Source: a virus | Virus record (IMG/VR): IMGVR_UViG_3300046170_000265 | Span: 1 to 57,403 of that record | Length of the DNA: 57,403 bases | Direction: 5' to 3' (one strand) | Shown here: positions 41,865 through 53,708 of the stretch, in pieces | How the letters are laid out: every line of letters starts with the position of its first letter | How positions within the stretch are numbered: position 1 is the stretch's first letter | Translations under genes and position numbers: made by a program | Notes under the pieces: model-generated | What the model was told of the DNA's origin: nothing | The model's input: the letters and a program-made list of their open reading frames with translations, nothing else | Databases searched by the model: none

Positions 41865-41947
41865 TAGTAAGCCCCCTTTGTTCGCTTGGCACATTTGCCA
41901 GCTTTGCGGCACTTCGCCTTCGTTTTGCATGATTTGCAAAGGGTCAT
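41864..41947 (-). CDS. 27-residue Cys-rich basic microprotein
   Basis: A short ORF with a good ribosome site (GGAGAACGAT before ATG 41,947), encoding MTLCKSCKTKAKCRKAGKCA followed by KRTKGAY. Cys at 4, 7, 13 and 19 plus 10 Lys/Arg suggest a zinc-knuckle or disulfide-stapled peptide. Its TAA overlaps the next ATG. It lies in another frame of the previously extended 75-residue reading, so it is easily missed. Role unknown; DNA or RNA binding is a guess. Confidence 0.75.
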   Translation of the reverse strand: MTLCKSCKTKAKCRKAGKCAKRTKGAY

Positions 41948-41956
41948 ATCGTTCTC

Positions 41957-42274
41957 CTAGATACTTTTGTCTGTGGTTAAAAAGCCGTCCAAGTTTTCAG
42001 CTTTCAATCTGGATACAATCTCTGCACCCGTGATGTTTCTATCGGACATGATGTCGAAGCCTTCACGCCGCCACTTCTCGACCACAACAGTGGGAATTGA
42101 AGCTACACGCATGAAGTTACCTTCTCGCTGTCCACGGCTGGCGTCTCGCTCTCGCTTCAGGCCATCCATAAATGATTGAGGTATGTGCTGTGTATGTTTG
42201 CGGGTAAGCGTTTCGTCATCTTCTTCAACAAAGTTGGTATCGATGCCGATAAGGTTCGTGTCACGTTTTGACAT
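41957..42274 (-). CDS. Conserved phage protein downstream of capsid gene, 105 residues
   Basis: Starts MSKRDTNLIGIDTNFVEEDD with an AGGAGA ribosome site. The C-terminal part VVVEKWRREGFDIMSDRNITGAEIVSRLKAENLDGF looks like a small helical domain. Conserved-looking and in a capsid operon, but no function recognised. Its start lies about 40 bases downstream of the conserved-loop hairpin, whose loop could pair with its Shine-Dalgarno sequence. Confidence 0.65.
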   Translation of the reverse strand: MSKRDTNLIGIDTNFVEEDDETLTRKHTQHIPQSFMDGLKRERDASRGQREGNFMRVASIPTVVVEKWRREGFDIMSDRNITGAEIVSRLKAENLDGFLTTDKSI

Positions 42275-42312
42275 GAGTTCTCCTATTGGTGTCTTTTTTA
42301 GGGATAAATTAA

Positions 42313-42361
42313 GAGAGACGAGAGGCGCGACAAGGAGAGCAAATTCGCACCCCTCGCCCTC
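42313..42361 (-). promoter_or_regulatory. RNA hairpin downstream of the B capsid gene, conserved loop
   Basis: A stem of about 17 pairs with one bulge and several G-T wobbles encloses the same TTTGCTCTCCTT loop found after the A capsid gene. Stem sequences differ between A and B while pairing is kept. It starts seven bases past the capsid stop. Confidence 0.65.
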
Positions 42362-42368
42362 TAACTGT

Positions 42369-43259
42369 TTAGCTTAGGCCGGTAATCATACCTGAGTCTG
42401 AATACGACATATGCTTGAGCGAGTATTCGCCGACAATCGCATGGCGGTCGCCGTCTTGCTGTTTCGCAAGCAGTGTCCGTGTAAACGGACGCAGTACGCA
42501 TGAGCGGAACATGGTTGGGTCGATAAGCAGAGCGTGAGTGCTTAACAAGTGGCGGTTCAAAATGACGCGATATTCACCATAGGGGCTAACGTACAAATCA
42601 ATAGCGTTAACCAAGGTTTTATTGCCATCATTGATTTCACGGCTACGCCCAGAGGCTGCAGTGAAGCCAGCAACGATTTGTGCGTCAGCTGGTTTAATCA
42701 TGAAGGTAGTTGGGTCTGAACCATTGCCGTAACAATCTTCGCCTAGCTCCAGAAGTTTTGCTTCTGTTAGTGGGTCGGTAGCGTTTGAACCAGCATCTAC
42801 AGTTGTAGAAATCTGCGGGATAACACTATCCATCTCACGGGCGGTTGAAGCGTTACCAGTTACCTTGGCGTTGTCTTGGCCCACATAAGCAAATTCTAAA
42901 TCACGCTTTATGGATTTTAGGGCTTTCGACAGCTGATGAGCCGTTTCTTTTGCCCTGCCGTGTAGCCGAATTGAGTCAGCTGTGGCGGTCACCTCAAACA
43001 CATCAGAAAGTATCTGCGTATTATTAGTGCGTAAGGTTGTTGCTGAACGAGCTACGTTCACAAATTCAGCTCCCTCGACAGCCTTATTATCGGCTGCGTT
43101 TGGAAGCGCATCTTCCATCCATTCAAATACGCGAGCATTCACTTTTTCGGATTTGATAAGGGAAGTAAAAGGGGTGTCCGTAGGGGTAATCGAAGTGATA
43201 ATCGAACTGACATCCTCCGCTTTACCTACTTGGTCGTAGGTGGAAAATTCGTTTGCCAT
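42369..43259 (-). CDS. Major capsid protein, prophage B (SU10-like)
   Basis: 296 residues, intact, collinear with A. Begins MANEFSTYDQVGKAEDVSSI and shares ITPTDTPF, KSIKRDLEFAYVG, MIKPADAQIV and the ending RPFTRTLLAKQ. The C-terminus is extended (DRHAIVGEYSLKHMSYSDSG) relative to A. Ribosome site AAGGAAT precedes the start. Assignment as for A. Confidence 0.92.
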   Translation of the reverse strand: MANEFSTYDQVGKAEDVSSIITSITPTDTPFTSLIKSEKVNARVFEWMEDALPNAADNKAVEGAEFVNVARSATTLRTNNTQILSDVFEVTATADSIRLHGRAKETAHQLSKALKSIKRDLEFAYVGQDNAKVTGNASTAREMDSVIPQISTTVDAGSNATDPLTEAKLLELGEDCYGNGSDPTTFMIKPADAQIVAGFTAASGRSREINDGNKTLVNAIDLYVSPYGEYRVILNRHLLSTHALLIDPTMFRSCVLRPFTRTLLAKQQDGDRHAIVGEYSLKHMSYSDSGMITGLS

Positions 43260-43288
43260 GTTGTAAGTATTCCTTTTTGGCTATTGGG

Positions 43289-44321
43289 TTATGTTTCCCA
43301 ACGCTTCAAAAGAACTTCAGCAATATCGTCGATGTCACTTCCTGCAGACTGTGCCAGCTTTGCCTCTGCATCTTGGATGCGCTTGGCTTTAAGCTGGGCG
43401 TTATTCGCCGGTGACTTATTAGATTTAAGCACCTTCTTGGCGACACGCTTTTTCTTTGTGGTGGTGACTTGCTTGGCTTGGTCGTAAAGACGAGCCTTGT
43501 TCAGCACCTTGATAACCACAGGGTCTACGTAGTTGTTGACTTGTTCTTCGGGCAATCCAAGCCCGATAGCATATGACCTGATATCGTCATAAAGCTGATT
43601 GTTCCAATCCGGCACATCTTGCTCCAGCACCTTTACAGCCTCTTTGGCTGCATCTTGCATTGCTGCTTGTTGCTGTTGCTTTAGTCCGTCATAGAAGCTG
43701 GCTTGCTTCTTCTTTGATAAATTTCAAATCATTGTGTGCGTCCTGAGCTTCTTTGCGCAGTTGCGTGAAGTCAGCGTCATCCAAGTTCTTTGAAGCTAAA
43801 ATCATGTCAACTTCTGAATATGGTTGGTAGCGTTCTTCAGCCTTCTGCACCATGCGCTGCAGGATAGCATCGGTTTTGCCGATATTGTCTTCAGCCTCTT
43901 TGCGTTGAGCTGCTACTTCTTGAGACTTTCTGGTAAGGCTTGCTTCTTGTCCGTAAAGACGCTTCAAATCTTTGATGGATGCCTGTTTGGTTTCGCCTTC
44001 GACTGAGATTTCAATGAGAGTGTCATCGTCAACTTCGACAGTTTCCTCTTCATCATCTTCTTCTTGGTCTTCGGCTTCTTCCTCTTCTTCGTCAGGGTCT
44101 ATCTCTTCATCTTCGTCATCTAGTTCGACTTCTTCAATCGCCTCATCTTCCTGCTCTTGGACATCTTTAGTCTCGTCATTGTCCTGAGCAGTAGCCTCTT
44201 CCGTAGCTTGTTCTGATGGCTGGTCACCAGCGTCTTCCCATCGCTTCAAAAGGGCGTCAGCCGCTTCGTTAACATCTAACGCTTGCGGCCTCTGTTCTTG
44301 AGATGTTTGCACGTTATCCAT
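43289..44321 (-). CDS. Capsid scaffold protein, prophage B (frameshifted)
   Basis: Acidic, helical. Starts at ATG 44,321 (MDNVQTSQEQRPQALD), with an Asp/Glu-rich tract, then ASIKDLKRLYGQEASLTRKS and a C-terminal KRWET. A one-base insertion near 43,690 (AAGCCAGC in place of the AAGCAGC needed for EASSFYDGL) splits the frame. It overlaps nothing but follows the small conserved gene by five bases, in the order portal-small gene-scaffold-capsid. Confidence 0.75.
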
Positions 44322-44325
44322 GGTG

Positions 44326-44599
44326 CTATTCTCCACTGTTATCGTTGGCCTCAGCTTCACGCTTGGTCAGTATTTCGTCACGAATTGCCACACGCTGCTT
44401 TAAGCGTATGGACAACTCCGACAAGACCTCTGTAGTGAAAATAAGACTGTTCTCTTTGGTCGGCTTCTTCAGGTTTCGAGTTAACAAATCCCTGAAATGC
44501 CTCTTCTACTAGACTGTTCACAATGCTATTGAACGTATTGTTTTTCAATAACTCTTCAGCCTGATTGCCTTGGTCATACAAGGCATCTTCGTCTTGCAT
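44326..44599 (-). CDS. Small conserved virion-operon protein, prophage B (frameshifted)
   Basis: About 91 residues. MQDEDALYDQGNQAEELL, then FNSIVNSLVEEAFQGFVNSK and, after a frameshift near 44,410, ELSIRLKQRVAIRDEILTKR to the stop at 44,326. The A counterpart has an in-frame TGA where B has the Leu TTA codon. No function recognised. The stop lies just before the scaffold ribosome site. Confidence 0.65.
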
Positions 44600-44624
44600 A
44601 GAATTCTCTCCTTAAAGTGTTAGC

Positions 44625-46662
44625 TTAACCAGTTGGGCTGACGATGCCTCGTCTGTCCTCTGTGGTTTTCAGCAATTCTAGTTCGCCTTCATCGACAAAT
44701 TTCTTATGCTCGAACTCAGCTTCTCTGAGGTCTTGCTGGTCTGACTGCATGGCGAATTGTGATTGCGCTTTGGCTGCATCAAGCTCCATCTTGCTGGCTG
44801 CTTGTTGCGCCTGAGTTGCCACCTTCTGTTCAGCAACAACTGTCTGACGCTCCTGCAGTTCCATTTGCTTCTGCGCCATCTGCGCTTGCATCTGAGCTGC
44901 TTGGTCAGGTTGTGGTGGTGGCAGCTGTTCTGGGCTTGTCAGGTACTCATTCACGTTGAGTATTCCTTGCTGCTCCAAAATCTGCTTCATCATGTTGTAT
45001 TTGTTTTCCATGCCGTATAGCGGCTGGAGCGATGGGTCTTGTGACATGAGGGTGTGAAGGGCCAGATACTTCTGTGCTTCACGCTCCTGTTCGCCATAGC
45101 CAAGCTTCATCTCGACCATAACGTCACGCTTCTCTTTCCAAGAGCGTGGGTCAATTTCGACAAAGCCCCCTGCTATATCCACGACCTTTTCGTACTGCTC
45201 GTTTTCAACTACTAGTCCTGTATGCTTCGTGATAAAGCGGCTTCAGGAACTGCATAGCAAAATTACGAGATATAATTTTGGCTCGTTGCTGGCTCATGGT
45301 GGCGAGTTGCTCGACCATGGCAGCACTATTTTGTTTGCTAATAGCGTCCTTGTTCATCCCAGTGCTGAGTGAGCTAACTGAGGATGTCTCTTCTTTTTCG
45401 TCATCAAGCAAATTGATGGTTTGGAAAATGAAGGGGTTTAGGGGTGCTTGCGGCATAGGCTGCACGGCATCTGGGCGGGTTACATTCACGATACCGCCAA
45501 CTTTGTTCGAAATTAGCTCTCTGGCGTTGCTCAAGCCACCTTTCACAATCATGTATTTTGGATTGTTAGCTACCACCGCATGGTCAAGAATTGAGCGTGT
45601 CAGTACAGTTTTAGCGTTTTGAGTGGCAATAAGCTTGCTTGCGAAGTTCGCACCGTAAAAGCTATGGGGCGTAGGTAATGGCGTAAAAGTGATGAACGGG
45701 CGTCTATCGACCTTTTCCATCTCAAGTATCTGGTTGCCAGCTTTGACTACTTTATGAAGCGTAGCCTCACCCGTGGCGTCTGGGTCAATTTTGATATACG
45801 CCTCGTACACCATGATTTCACGTACTTGGTCGATATAGCCATGAGCGTGGTTTCTACGACCGCCGCCGATTTGCTCAAACCTAGCCAGTATCTCAGGGTC
45901 AGTCTCAAGCTCTACGTCTTCATGGTCTGTGCCAATCAGTGAGATTTTGTCTTCGTCATCTGGGTACATCTGGCGCAATTCGGTCAGGCTTTTGCGTGTC
46001 CGGTGCGCACAGAAATCAACATCAATTGATGCAGCTTGTGCTTGGATTAGAAACTCTTCTGGGGCGATTGGCTCAATGCGTACTTGTGATACGTCTATTT
46101 TGCGTTCAATCGTGCCTGAGATAAGTCCAATCTCGTTGGTTTCGCTGTCTACTAGCTCGATGTCGTCATCAGCTAGAAGCAAGTCTAGCTCGTCTTCAGT
46201 TAGGTTCTGAAACTCTTCTTCTTGCGGCTCTGACGCCTGTTCCCAGTAGATTTTACAGACACCTATACGTGCCATCAGGCCATCTAAAATAACTTGTTGG
46301 GCCGCACCGAAAAAATCATTCTGGCGATGGATTACGTAGTCCGTATACGAGGAGCAGATTTCACTTGTTTGCACATCATCCGGCCCTGTTGGCGCAAATC
46401 TAACGATGCGGTTACCAGCTGCAAATGTCTCCAGAAGCAATGCTGACATTGACTGAACGCCAGCCCAAACATCTTGGCTAATATATTTGCTGTTAGCATC
46501 GTGCGCTGGTGTAGGCTTTTCGGCGTTGTAATATTCAGTGACCTTCTTGCGTTCTTGGCTCAACTCACTGTCGTAATAACCTACGGCTGATTTGATGTTC
46601 AGCTCCAAAGCCTTCAGGATATCGCCGTCATCCATGGGCTGGTAGTCATCTATTTTTGCCAT
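44625..46662 (-). CDS. Portal protein, prophage B (one frameshift)
   Basis: Starts MAKIDDYQPMDDGDILKALE; the ATG overlaps the terL stop. It aligns along its length with A, including ERKKV.EYY, SSYTDYVIHRQND, CAHRTRKSLTELR, KQNSAAMVEQLATMSQQR and MELKLGYGEQEREAQK. A one-base insertion near 45,215 (AGGACTAG where AGGCTAG is needed for YRLVVENE) breaks the frame. The C-terminus is Gln-rich and ends GIVSPTG as in A. At the position of A's 3,637 lesion the B frame is intact. Confidence 0.88.
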
Positions 46663-48240
46663 TAAATCATTTCCGTATAAAGTTCGTCAGGTGTTTCGAC
46701 CGCTTCCCACGCGCCTTCGTGGACATAGTTAGCCAAAGCCAAGCTCATCACGCAGTCGTCATGACAGCCGTGTTCTGCTTGCATCGCCCCAGACTGGGTT
46801 ACGATGTAAGTAAGCATTTCCCTGATTGTGGTTTTGTCGTTTAGCTCCAGCTCGTTTTCACGCATAGCTGCTCTGAGCTGGTCAATGACAAGAGGTTTAG
46901 ATTTTGCAGTGGTTGTGAAACCAAGCTTTACCGTCTCTTTATCAGTCGTCTTATCGTGCTGAATTTCAGTGTACATACAAGGATAAGCCATGTCCTTACC
47001 CAGACGAGTAACCGTGAGAATGCCGTGGCTATTGTTTTCACAACAGATAAGAGCTTCGTTGTAATACGTTCCAAGATGGTAAAGAACTTCCGCAAAATAG
47101 TCTGGATGAACGTGACCACGCCACGTAGCCACTTGACGCTTTTTGCTGTCCAAGACTTGCGCGACAGACCAGTCTCCATCTTTGATGCCCATTGCAGTAT
47201 CTGCACCCACAACATAAGTTTCTCCTGCTGTCATGTTTTCTGTAAATTTGTAGTTCACCACGCGAGTGGTTGACCCATTCGTCTGTCTCCAAAGCCAGCT
47301 TTTCTTCAAGGTCTCTGGTTTCTTTCAGACATTCCTGCAGCTGCTCTGGGTTAAAAACAGGGCGTCCGGTCGTCAGGAAGCTTTCTTCTGGGGTCGCTGG
47401 GTATTCTTGTTTGAATAAATCGATGCCGTTTTGCGCTATTTTGCGCCGCCGGAACATCAGCTGCTCATCGTCGAGCTTGTAGGTTTCGACCAAGTCTTCT
47501 TCGTCTGGCGTTAACTCAAACTTGTCTGGAACAGGTTCTCGATAAGTTGGGTCGGTAAACCAAGGTATAAAGACCGGCACGTAGCCATTTTTGCCCTCGA
47601 CTGCCCCTTCCCATAGCTTGTGGAAGGTATTGCCAATACCGTTGGCAGTGCTTTCAATAAATATGCTTGTGCCTTTGGTATTCGGCACGGCTTGCGCCAA
47701 TCCATTGAATATTTCTTCTGCAGTAGATTTGGGCCAGAACGAAAGCTCACTCAGATGCGCTGCACTTAGCGTTTCGCCCCGTGCAATTGCTTCACCACCA
47801 GCTGTCGCAACAACGTAAGAGCTGTCGAGAATGTCAAAAGACAGCTCGCGTCTGCTTGAGTATTTGGTGTGCGGCCTAAGTATTTCGGGACAGTTTTCAT
47901 GATATCTCTTTGTCATATCAAAAAGCGCACGGGTGCTATCACTGTGGTGAGTGACAACCATCGCTTTTTTAGCTGGGTTCTGGGATACGGAAAAATAAAG
48001 GTAGCCACCGACCATAGTCGATAGACCCTGCTGTCGGGCTTTCAGGATAATAATCCTTACTTTGCCTTCTTCAGCTATCTGCTTGTCGATGGCTGCTTGA
48101 AGTATCTGCTGAGCTGGGTTCAACTTTAGAGGTGCGACTTTGCCTTCTTTGGTTCTGATTTTGAGAGCGGATTTTGCGTAAAATGGAAAGTCAGTGTGCA
48201 GTTTCTTGCGAACTGCTTTGAGCCTCTTGTCCATTTTCAT
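46662..48240 (-). CDS. terL: Terminase large subunit, prophage B (frameshifted)
   Basis: Walker A-type LKARQQGLST, HLSELSFW, YVVGADTAMG, LICCENNSHG and DDCVMSLALA match A. A frameshift near 47,255 (AGAAAAC where AGAAAC restores the aligned frame YRNMTAGETY) splits it. The start is MKMDKRLKAV; the end ELYTEMI is followed at once by the portal start. It contains the 77-base block nearly identical to A. Confidence 0.9.
47864..47940. other. 77-base near-identical DNA block inside terL (copy in B)
   Basis: Counterpart of 5,629-5,705; identical at 75 of 77 positions by eye, with diverged sequence on both flanks. See the A copy. Confidence 0.7.
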
Positions 48241-48895
48241 CCTCTAACAAACCAGACAAGAAATCCTCAGCCTTGCTGAGTGCGACTTCAGATTTTGAAG
48301 CTGGCTTTTGACGGGTGAAGTCCAAAACAAGTCTGGCAGCTGCGACACGCTCTCGATTGTCACCTACCGTGCGCATTACTTCGACTGCTGTTTCCAGAGC
48401 GACTTTTGCGTACTCGTCCTCGATATCAAATTCTTTTGCCATGATTTCTACTGCCTTTTTGGCCTCAGCTTTCACTTTGGCTCTTATTGGTTCGATTGTT
48501 TCTTTGCTATATCCATCGGGAACACCGCGTGGTCGCCCTGCATTTTTACGGGGCTTTGTTGACCACTGTCGCCGTAATGCACGGCCTTCTTCGGTCTGCA
48601 TCTAGCGAAGCAAAATAGTTATTTTTTGGTGCTTTTTGCGGGTGTTTTCCTTGGCCTTTTTTGCTGGGGCTTTTCGCCCGTGGCTTTGACGGCTTTGAAC
48701 CCATTGATAGCTTCCTCGATTTTGGTTAGCACGATTGCTCTTGTGTCCTTGCAGTGAACGCAAAATTGAACTGGTGGGATACATCTTGCCATGTCATCCA
48801 GCACCAGAACCTTTTCGCTATCTGTCAATGCAGACGTAGATAATCGCTCAACGCTTGTGAGTATCCCCACAAGGTCGCTTAGCTGATGTTTGCAT
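48191..48895 (-). CDS. terS: Terminase small subunit, prophage B, N-terminally extended and frameshifted
   Basis: The C-terminal part (RALRRQWSTKPRKNAGRPRG, then EVMRTVGDNRERVAAARLVL and SKAEDFLSGLLEDENG) matches A. Ahead of it, in frame after restoring one base at a run of six A near 48,617, lie NYFASL and a basic stretch like A's N-terminus. Further upstream is about 65 residues with no A counterpart (VGILTSVERLSTSAL, CIPPVQFCVHCKD). The best start is ATG 48,895 with AAGGAGAG upstream, again needing one A fewer in a run. It may be a separate small gene fused by frameshift repair, or a true extended TerS. Confidence 0.6.
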
Positions 48896-48980
48896 CAGTT
48901 CTCTCCTTGATGTGTGTGTTTATGCTGCGCTGCTCAGTGAGCCAGAGCCTAAAGACAGAAAGCCTTTGGTTTCTTCGTCA

Positions 48981-51900
48981 TCACCCATACCAGGCAAGAA
49001 GTGAAGTCATAACTCCAGCTCCTAACAATCCTGCGATTGAATGGAAGGTAATGAATTTGCCAACATCGCTGTTGTTGACCAGCTGCCGCATCAAAGCCGC
49101 AACCTCTGGGTTAAACCTTTTCATATGCCTTGGGGCAATCATATACTGCGCCAATGCATCTGCTGATAGTTCAGCTGGTTTGTAGAGGTAGTCGACTTGT
49201 TCTTTTCATTCGAGACAAGCCCTTCCATTAGTGGTGCGGGGTCTCCACCAGCCATTGAAATTAATCGGGCGTGTGTGCCAGTTATTCCTGCAAAATCGAA
49301 ATTAGACATATAAGCGATTTGCTTTATTGAAGGCACGGGAGCTATCGATGCAACTGCCTGAGATGCGTTTTCCCAATCACTTACATTCTTATCGACAACT
49401 GCCCAAGACTGAGGGCGTCTGTCCCTGCTTATCTCTTCCATTTGGTCAAGTATGTCTTCAGCGTTAGCTTTTTGTTGGTCACTAAAATCATCTTTAAACA
49501 ATGGGTTTAAAGCTCTTTTTAATGAGGTAACAGCTTCTCTTACACCGCTTTGACTCTCGATAGAATGTCCAAGCTCATGTAGAAAAGTTTCAAGCCATGA
49601 ATGCCCATCGTTGCGTCCATTTGCAAACTGCTCATCCAACTCCCTCATGCTTATTCTTCGGTCAGTTTTTGCTGTTGTCATGCTGTACTGACCACGAGAA
49701 TTACTACGTGTACCAAGCAGTGTGTCGAAAGCATCAACCAAATAAGGAAAAATCGTTTCGATTTCTTCGTTGGTGATTTGCGGTTTTCCACCAGCCAAAC
49801 CCACTTGAACAAGCGAAGCCACTTCCCGACCTTCAGAGTCGAGGCGCTTTAACTGCTTTTGGAAGGAATTTTTCTAACCTCATCGATGTAGCCATATTCA
49901 GGCTCAGTCATCTTTGTCAGGCGAGATATCAAGTCTGAAGCACGTGTTTGCTGCACCCGTGGCTCGGTAAAGTCTACTTGGCTCAGCAGCCTTTCGAGGT
50001 CACGGTCTTCATTTACGCCTTCGGTAGGTCGAAGAAGTGGTCTGGAAGGTTGGCTTCCAGTTCCCCGTCCATCTCCTGCTCTGGATACGCCAGAGCCAGA
50101 TAGGTTTCCTGCGTTGGCGACAATCCCAGCTTGTTCAGCTGTTGCAGAATTGGGTCGTTGTCCTTCCCATGCTGCTCTGTTAATGCCCCCTGCTGCATCG
50201 AATACCTCCTGTCTAGCTTGGTCTATAGTTATATCATTTGCGTCATATCTTTTCCAGATATTCGCAATGGTTTCTTGGTTTTTCTTCTGACCCTTGTAAG
50301 CGGGTGTAAACAAGCCCCTGACAGCTTCCCAAGTGATTGACTGCATCTCTCTAGGTAGAATACCAGCTTCTGCCGCTGCAGCGCGATATGCGTCTGCGTA
50401 GAGGCCATAAGCTCCAACAGCACCAGTAATTCCAGATTTGCCGCCAGCTTTGAAGTTTTCTGCGACTTCTTGGTGATTTCCTGAGAATGGGCGTAAATGA
50501 CCAGCTGCTACTGCATGAGTATCGATGGTGACATCGCCTTGGTCGGACATAGGGCTGAGAATGTTGTTATAGAAACTACGAACCTTATGCATCATGCCTA
50601 ATTGGACATCCACGTTTTCACGTGCGCCATTTTCGATGATTTCGACAGCTTTTTGTATGTCACCAAAGCCATTCCAAGCCGTGCCTGACTTTTCGCCTTT
50701 GACTGTGCGCTGAAAATCAATCAGCTCGCCTTCAGGTGTAATGACACGATGCCCACGTTCTGGGTTGTTTATCTCATCATAGAACCGGATGAACACTGCC
50801 TTTTCGTAGGCGTTCAAATCCTGAAACTGTGCGCCATTGATGATTTTCAATGTAGAATTGAGAACCTTTCTTGGCGCAGGGTTTTGCTTCTTAATCATAC
50901 GCCGGAAAGCAGTAGCCATTTCTTTCGGTAAACGTGTCTGTCGGCGCAATATTGGTATAAGCATCGATGGTTCTGATGCCCAAAGTCATAGTTCATATAC
51001 CAGTCTTTTTGAGGTGATAATGACGCCATGACACCAGCCACTTGATGAAGGGCCAGTCCATATTTGTCAGCTGCCTGTTGGCTTAGACGGTTTGCACCAA
51101 CATACCACTGCTTCGCTCTTGCACGGTATTCTGGGCTAACGCTGTTATAGAGGTGCAGTAAGTTGTCTTTGATGTGGTCAATAAAGACTTGTTCATCTGC
51201 TCTGTTATCACCTTTGTTACGACCACCTTGGATGCCCAAATAGTTCATGACTTTAGGCATGAGCTTTCTCGCCGAGTGACGAGTTCAGAATAGCATCTGT
51301 GCCAATTTGTAAGCTTTGCTCAAGTGGGTTTTCAGTCGCCCCAACTGCTGTTGGACGGCGTGGTGAAATCCGCATTGGGTCATTGTTGAACAGGCTTTCC
51401 ATAGGCTGGTCAGCGTTGGTTTCCGTGTTTCCTGCTTTGCTGCGCACGAACTCTATCCAGATATGGATTGAGATATCGAGTGACGTTGCCTTTGCTCTCA
51501 GCTAACGCCGCTGCGCCATGAACGATACGCTCAGCTGCCTGAACTGGATTGCGGCCCAAATCACGCTTCAAATCTAGAAGTGCGTCTTCAACCAAATCCT
51601 TATCTTGTTGGCTAAGTGTTTCATCAGCTGCCGCCTGTTGGCGAAGAGTATCGACACGCTGCTGATTATCCTTGAATACCCTGCTGTCTACGCGCCATAT
51701 CCAGTGGTGAAACCTGGTGGAACGCCGCCTGGTATTTGCTGAGAATTATTGTTTGTATTCTGTAGGTTAGGCGTTGCGCCGCCCTGTTTTCTTATCTCTT
51801 CGAGTATTCTGGCACTTACGTTCGAGATATTATCGACACGCTGATTGAAGCCCTGAACACTGCGAATAAGCTGCTCAAGCTGCGCCTTTATATCCTGATG

Positions 51901-53699
51901 CTCAGGCATTTGAGCCATACGCTCTGCAACGGCAACTTGTTGTTGTCTGTCTAATCCCGTGTCGTCAAAAATCATCCCAGCTGGAGATGTTTTGTTGGTA
52001 ATCGGGACGATTGGCGTCAAAGTCTTGCCGGTTCAGGGTTTCCTGCAGAACGCTGCGTTCTTGACGAGCTTGGTTCTGTTCGTCCATAGCCGTGCGAACT
52101 GATGGTGACGCTGCTTCACGAACACCAGTATTATCTCTGTTCTGCCTGATGAAAGTTGGCAACATTGCTGCGTTTGCCTGTGACTGCATCGATGGCTCTA
52201 CCACCAATAGCTGCCGCACCTAGTGCGATTGGGCCAGCTGGCCCTGCGCCAGCAAACGCACCGCCATATAGGGCAGTTTTACCAGCACCCTCTATAAGCC
52301 TCTTGGTTGCGTAACCTTCGCCAAAAGAAAGCGGGTTAATCTTGTCAGTAAAGCGAGAAACGCCGCCTTTTAGACCTTGGTTGTGCAAGGTTGTCAGCTC
52401 GTTGCTTTCACGCATCAAAGACAGCATTCTTTGGCCTTCGGCAGAGCCGCCAACCAGCTGTTCTACAGCATTGAACTCTTCTTTGGTAACGATGCCCTTT
52501 GTCTTGTTTCTAGCGTTGCGCAGTGCGCTTTTCGCTAGGTTTTTGACTTGTTTTAATACATCGCTATCGTTTTTGGTGTCGTGGGTAAGCTCTTTTTTAA
52601 GGGCTTTCTGTTCAGTCGAGATTTCATCGGAAATGTTGACATGAGCTTGGTCTACAAGCGCACGTGCGCCTTTGACATCCATCGCCTGTGATACATTGCC
52701 AGTGTTAAATTTATTGTTTTTGGCTGTACCTTCCAGCCGTCTTGCGAGATTGCCAGCTGCCTCTGTATCTTCAGGGGCTGTCATACCGCCAGCTGTAATA
52801 ACTTCTGTGCCTGTTCGAAGACCAGTACCAGCTCCTAAACCACCAACTGCGCCAGCCAATGCTTGGTCGCCAGCTTGCGCTGCATCAAAGCCAGTTTCAG
52901 TGCCAACTGTTTCACCAGCGTATTGAAGCGGGTTTTGGATGGCTTCAGTTCCAGACTCCTTGACGCCAGCTCCAACGATACGTTGAGCCACGTTTCCAGC
53001 ATTTTGTCCAAAAACACCTTTTGCACCAAAGCGTTCTGCACCCGCAATTCCTGCTGCGGTAACTGCTGCATATGCCAAATCTTCTGGTGTTACTTGAGTG
53101 CGACCATCGTTTGCAGCTCGTTTTTCTGCAATCGGGGACACATAACTTGCAAAGTAAGCTGGTGCGCTTATCAAAGCCGCTGCCATGTCCGGTAGACTGG
53201 TAACCGCCGCCTCACCCATAAATGCCAATACATTAGCGGTCGATGGGTTCGATTTGACTTCATTCCACGGTGTCAGTGGCTGATAGTTCAGGGCTTTTCT
53301 GTTTTTTGCGAGGTAATCGGCTGCATCTTCAAATTCAGTGCCGGTAAAGCCTAATGGGTTTGTTGCTTCTGCCGGTACGTCTTTTGCGTCCCGCATTTCA
53401 GTGTTTTTTAGGTCACTAAACTGAAACCCATCATCACCGGTTGGGACGTAGATACGTGGGTTTTCATAGCCAGTAACCGCTTTGGTAACGGTAGGCATGA
53501 AATCAGCTAAACCCTCACCAATAGCGTAAACCCTGTCCATCATTCCTGTGCCAAGGTTTTCGGCTACATTTCTCTGTGGAGCTGGAGCAGCTGCTTGCTG
53601 CTGTTGGCTCTGTATCATCTGAGCGATACGGGACGCAGCTTGAGTATCTCCTGCAGCATCTGCATTACGCAGTGCTTGCATTAGCTGGTTCATGTCCAT
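48981..53699 (-). pseudogene. Giant polyvalent/internal virion protein, B, broken by many frameshifts
   Basis: Homologue of the A 1,515-residue protein, spread over at least eight reading-frame segments. Starts MDMNQLMQALRNADAAGDTQ with the helical repeat typical of such proteins, has Gly/Ala-rich hydrophobic regions (AMVGGLGAG-like, AGIAGAERFG), a conserved QAHVNISDE block, HELGH (codons at about 49,563-49,577) and a C-terminal membrane helix (FITFHSIAGLLGAGVMTSLL) ending at 48,981. All expected segments are present in order, so the gene is recoverable by single-base corrections. Either raw-read errors or a decaying prophage gene. Confidence 0.7.
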
Positions 53700-53708
53700 G
53701 CCATGCTC

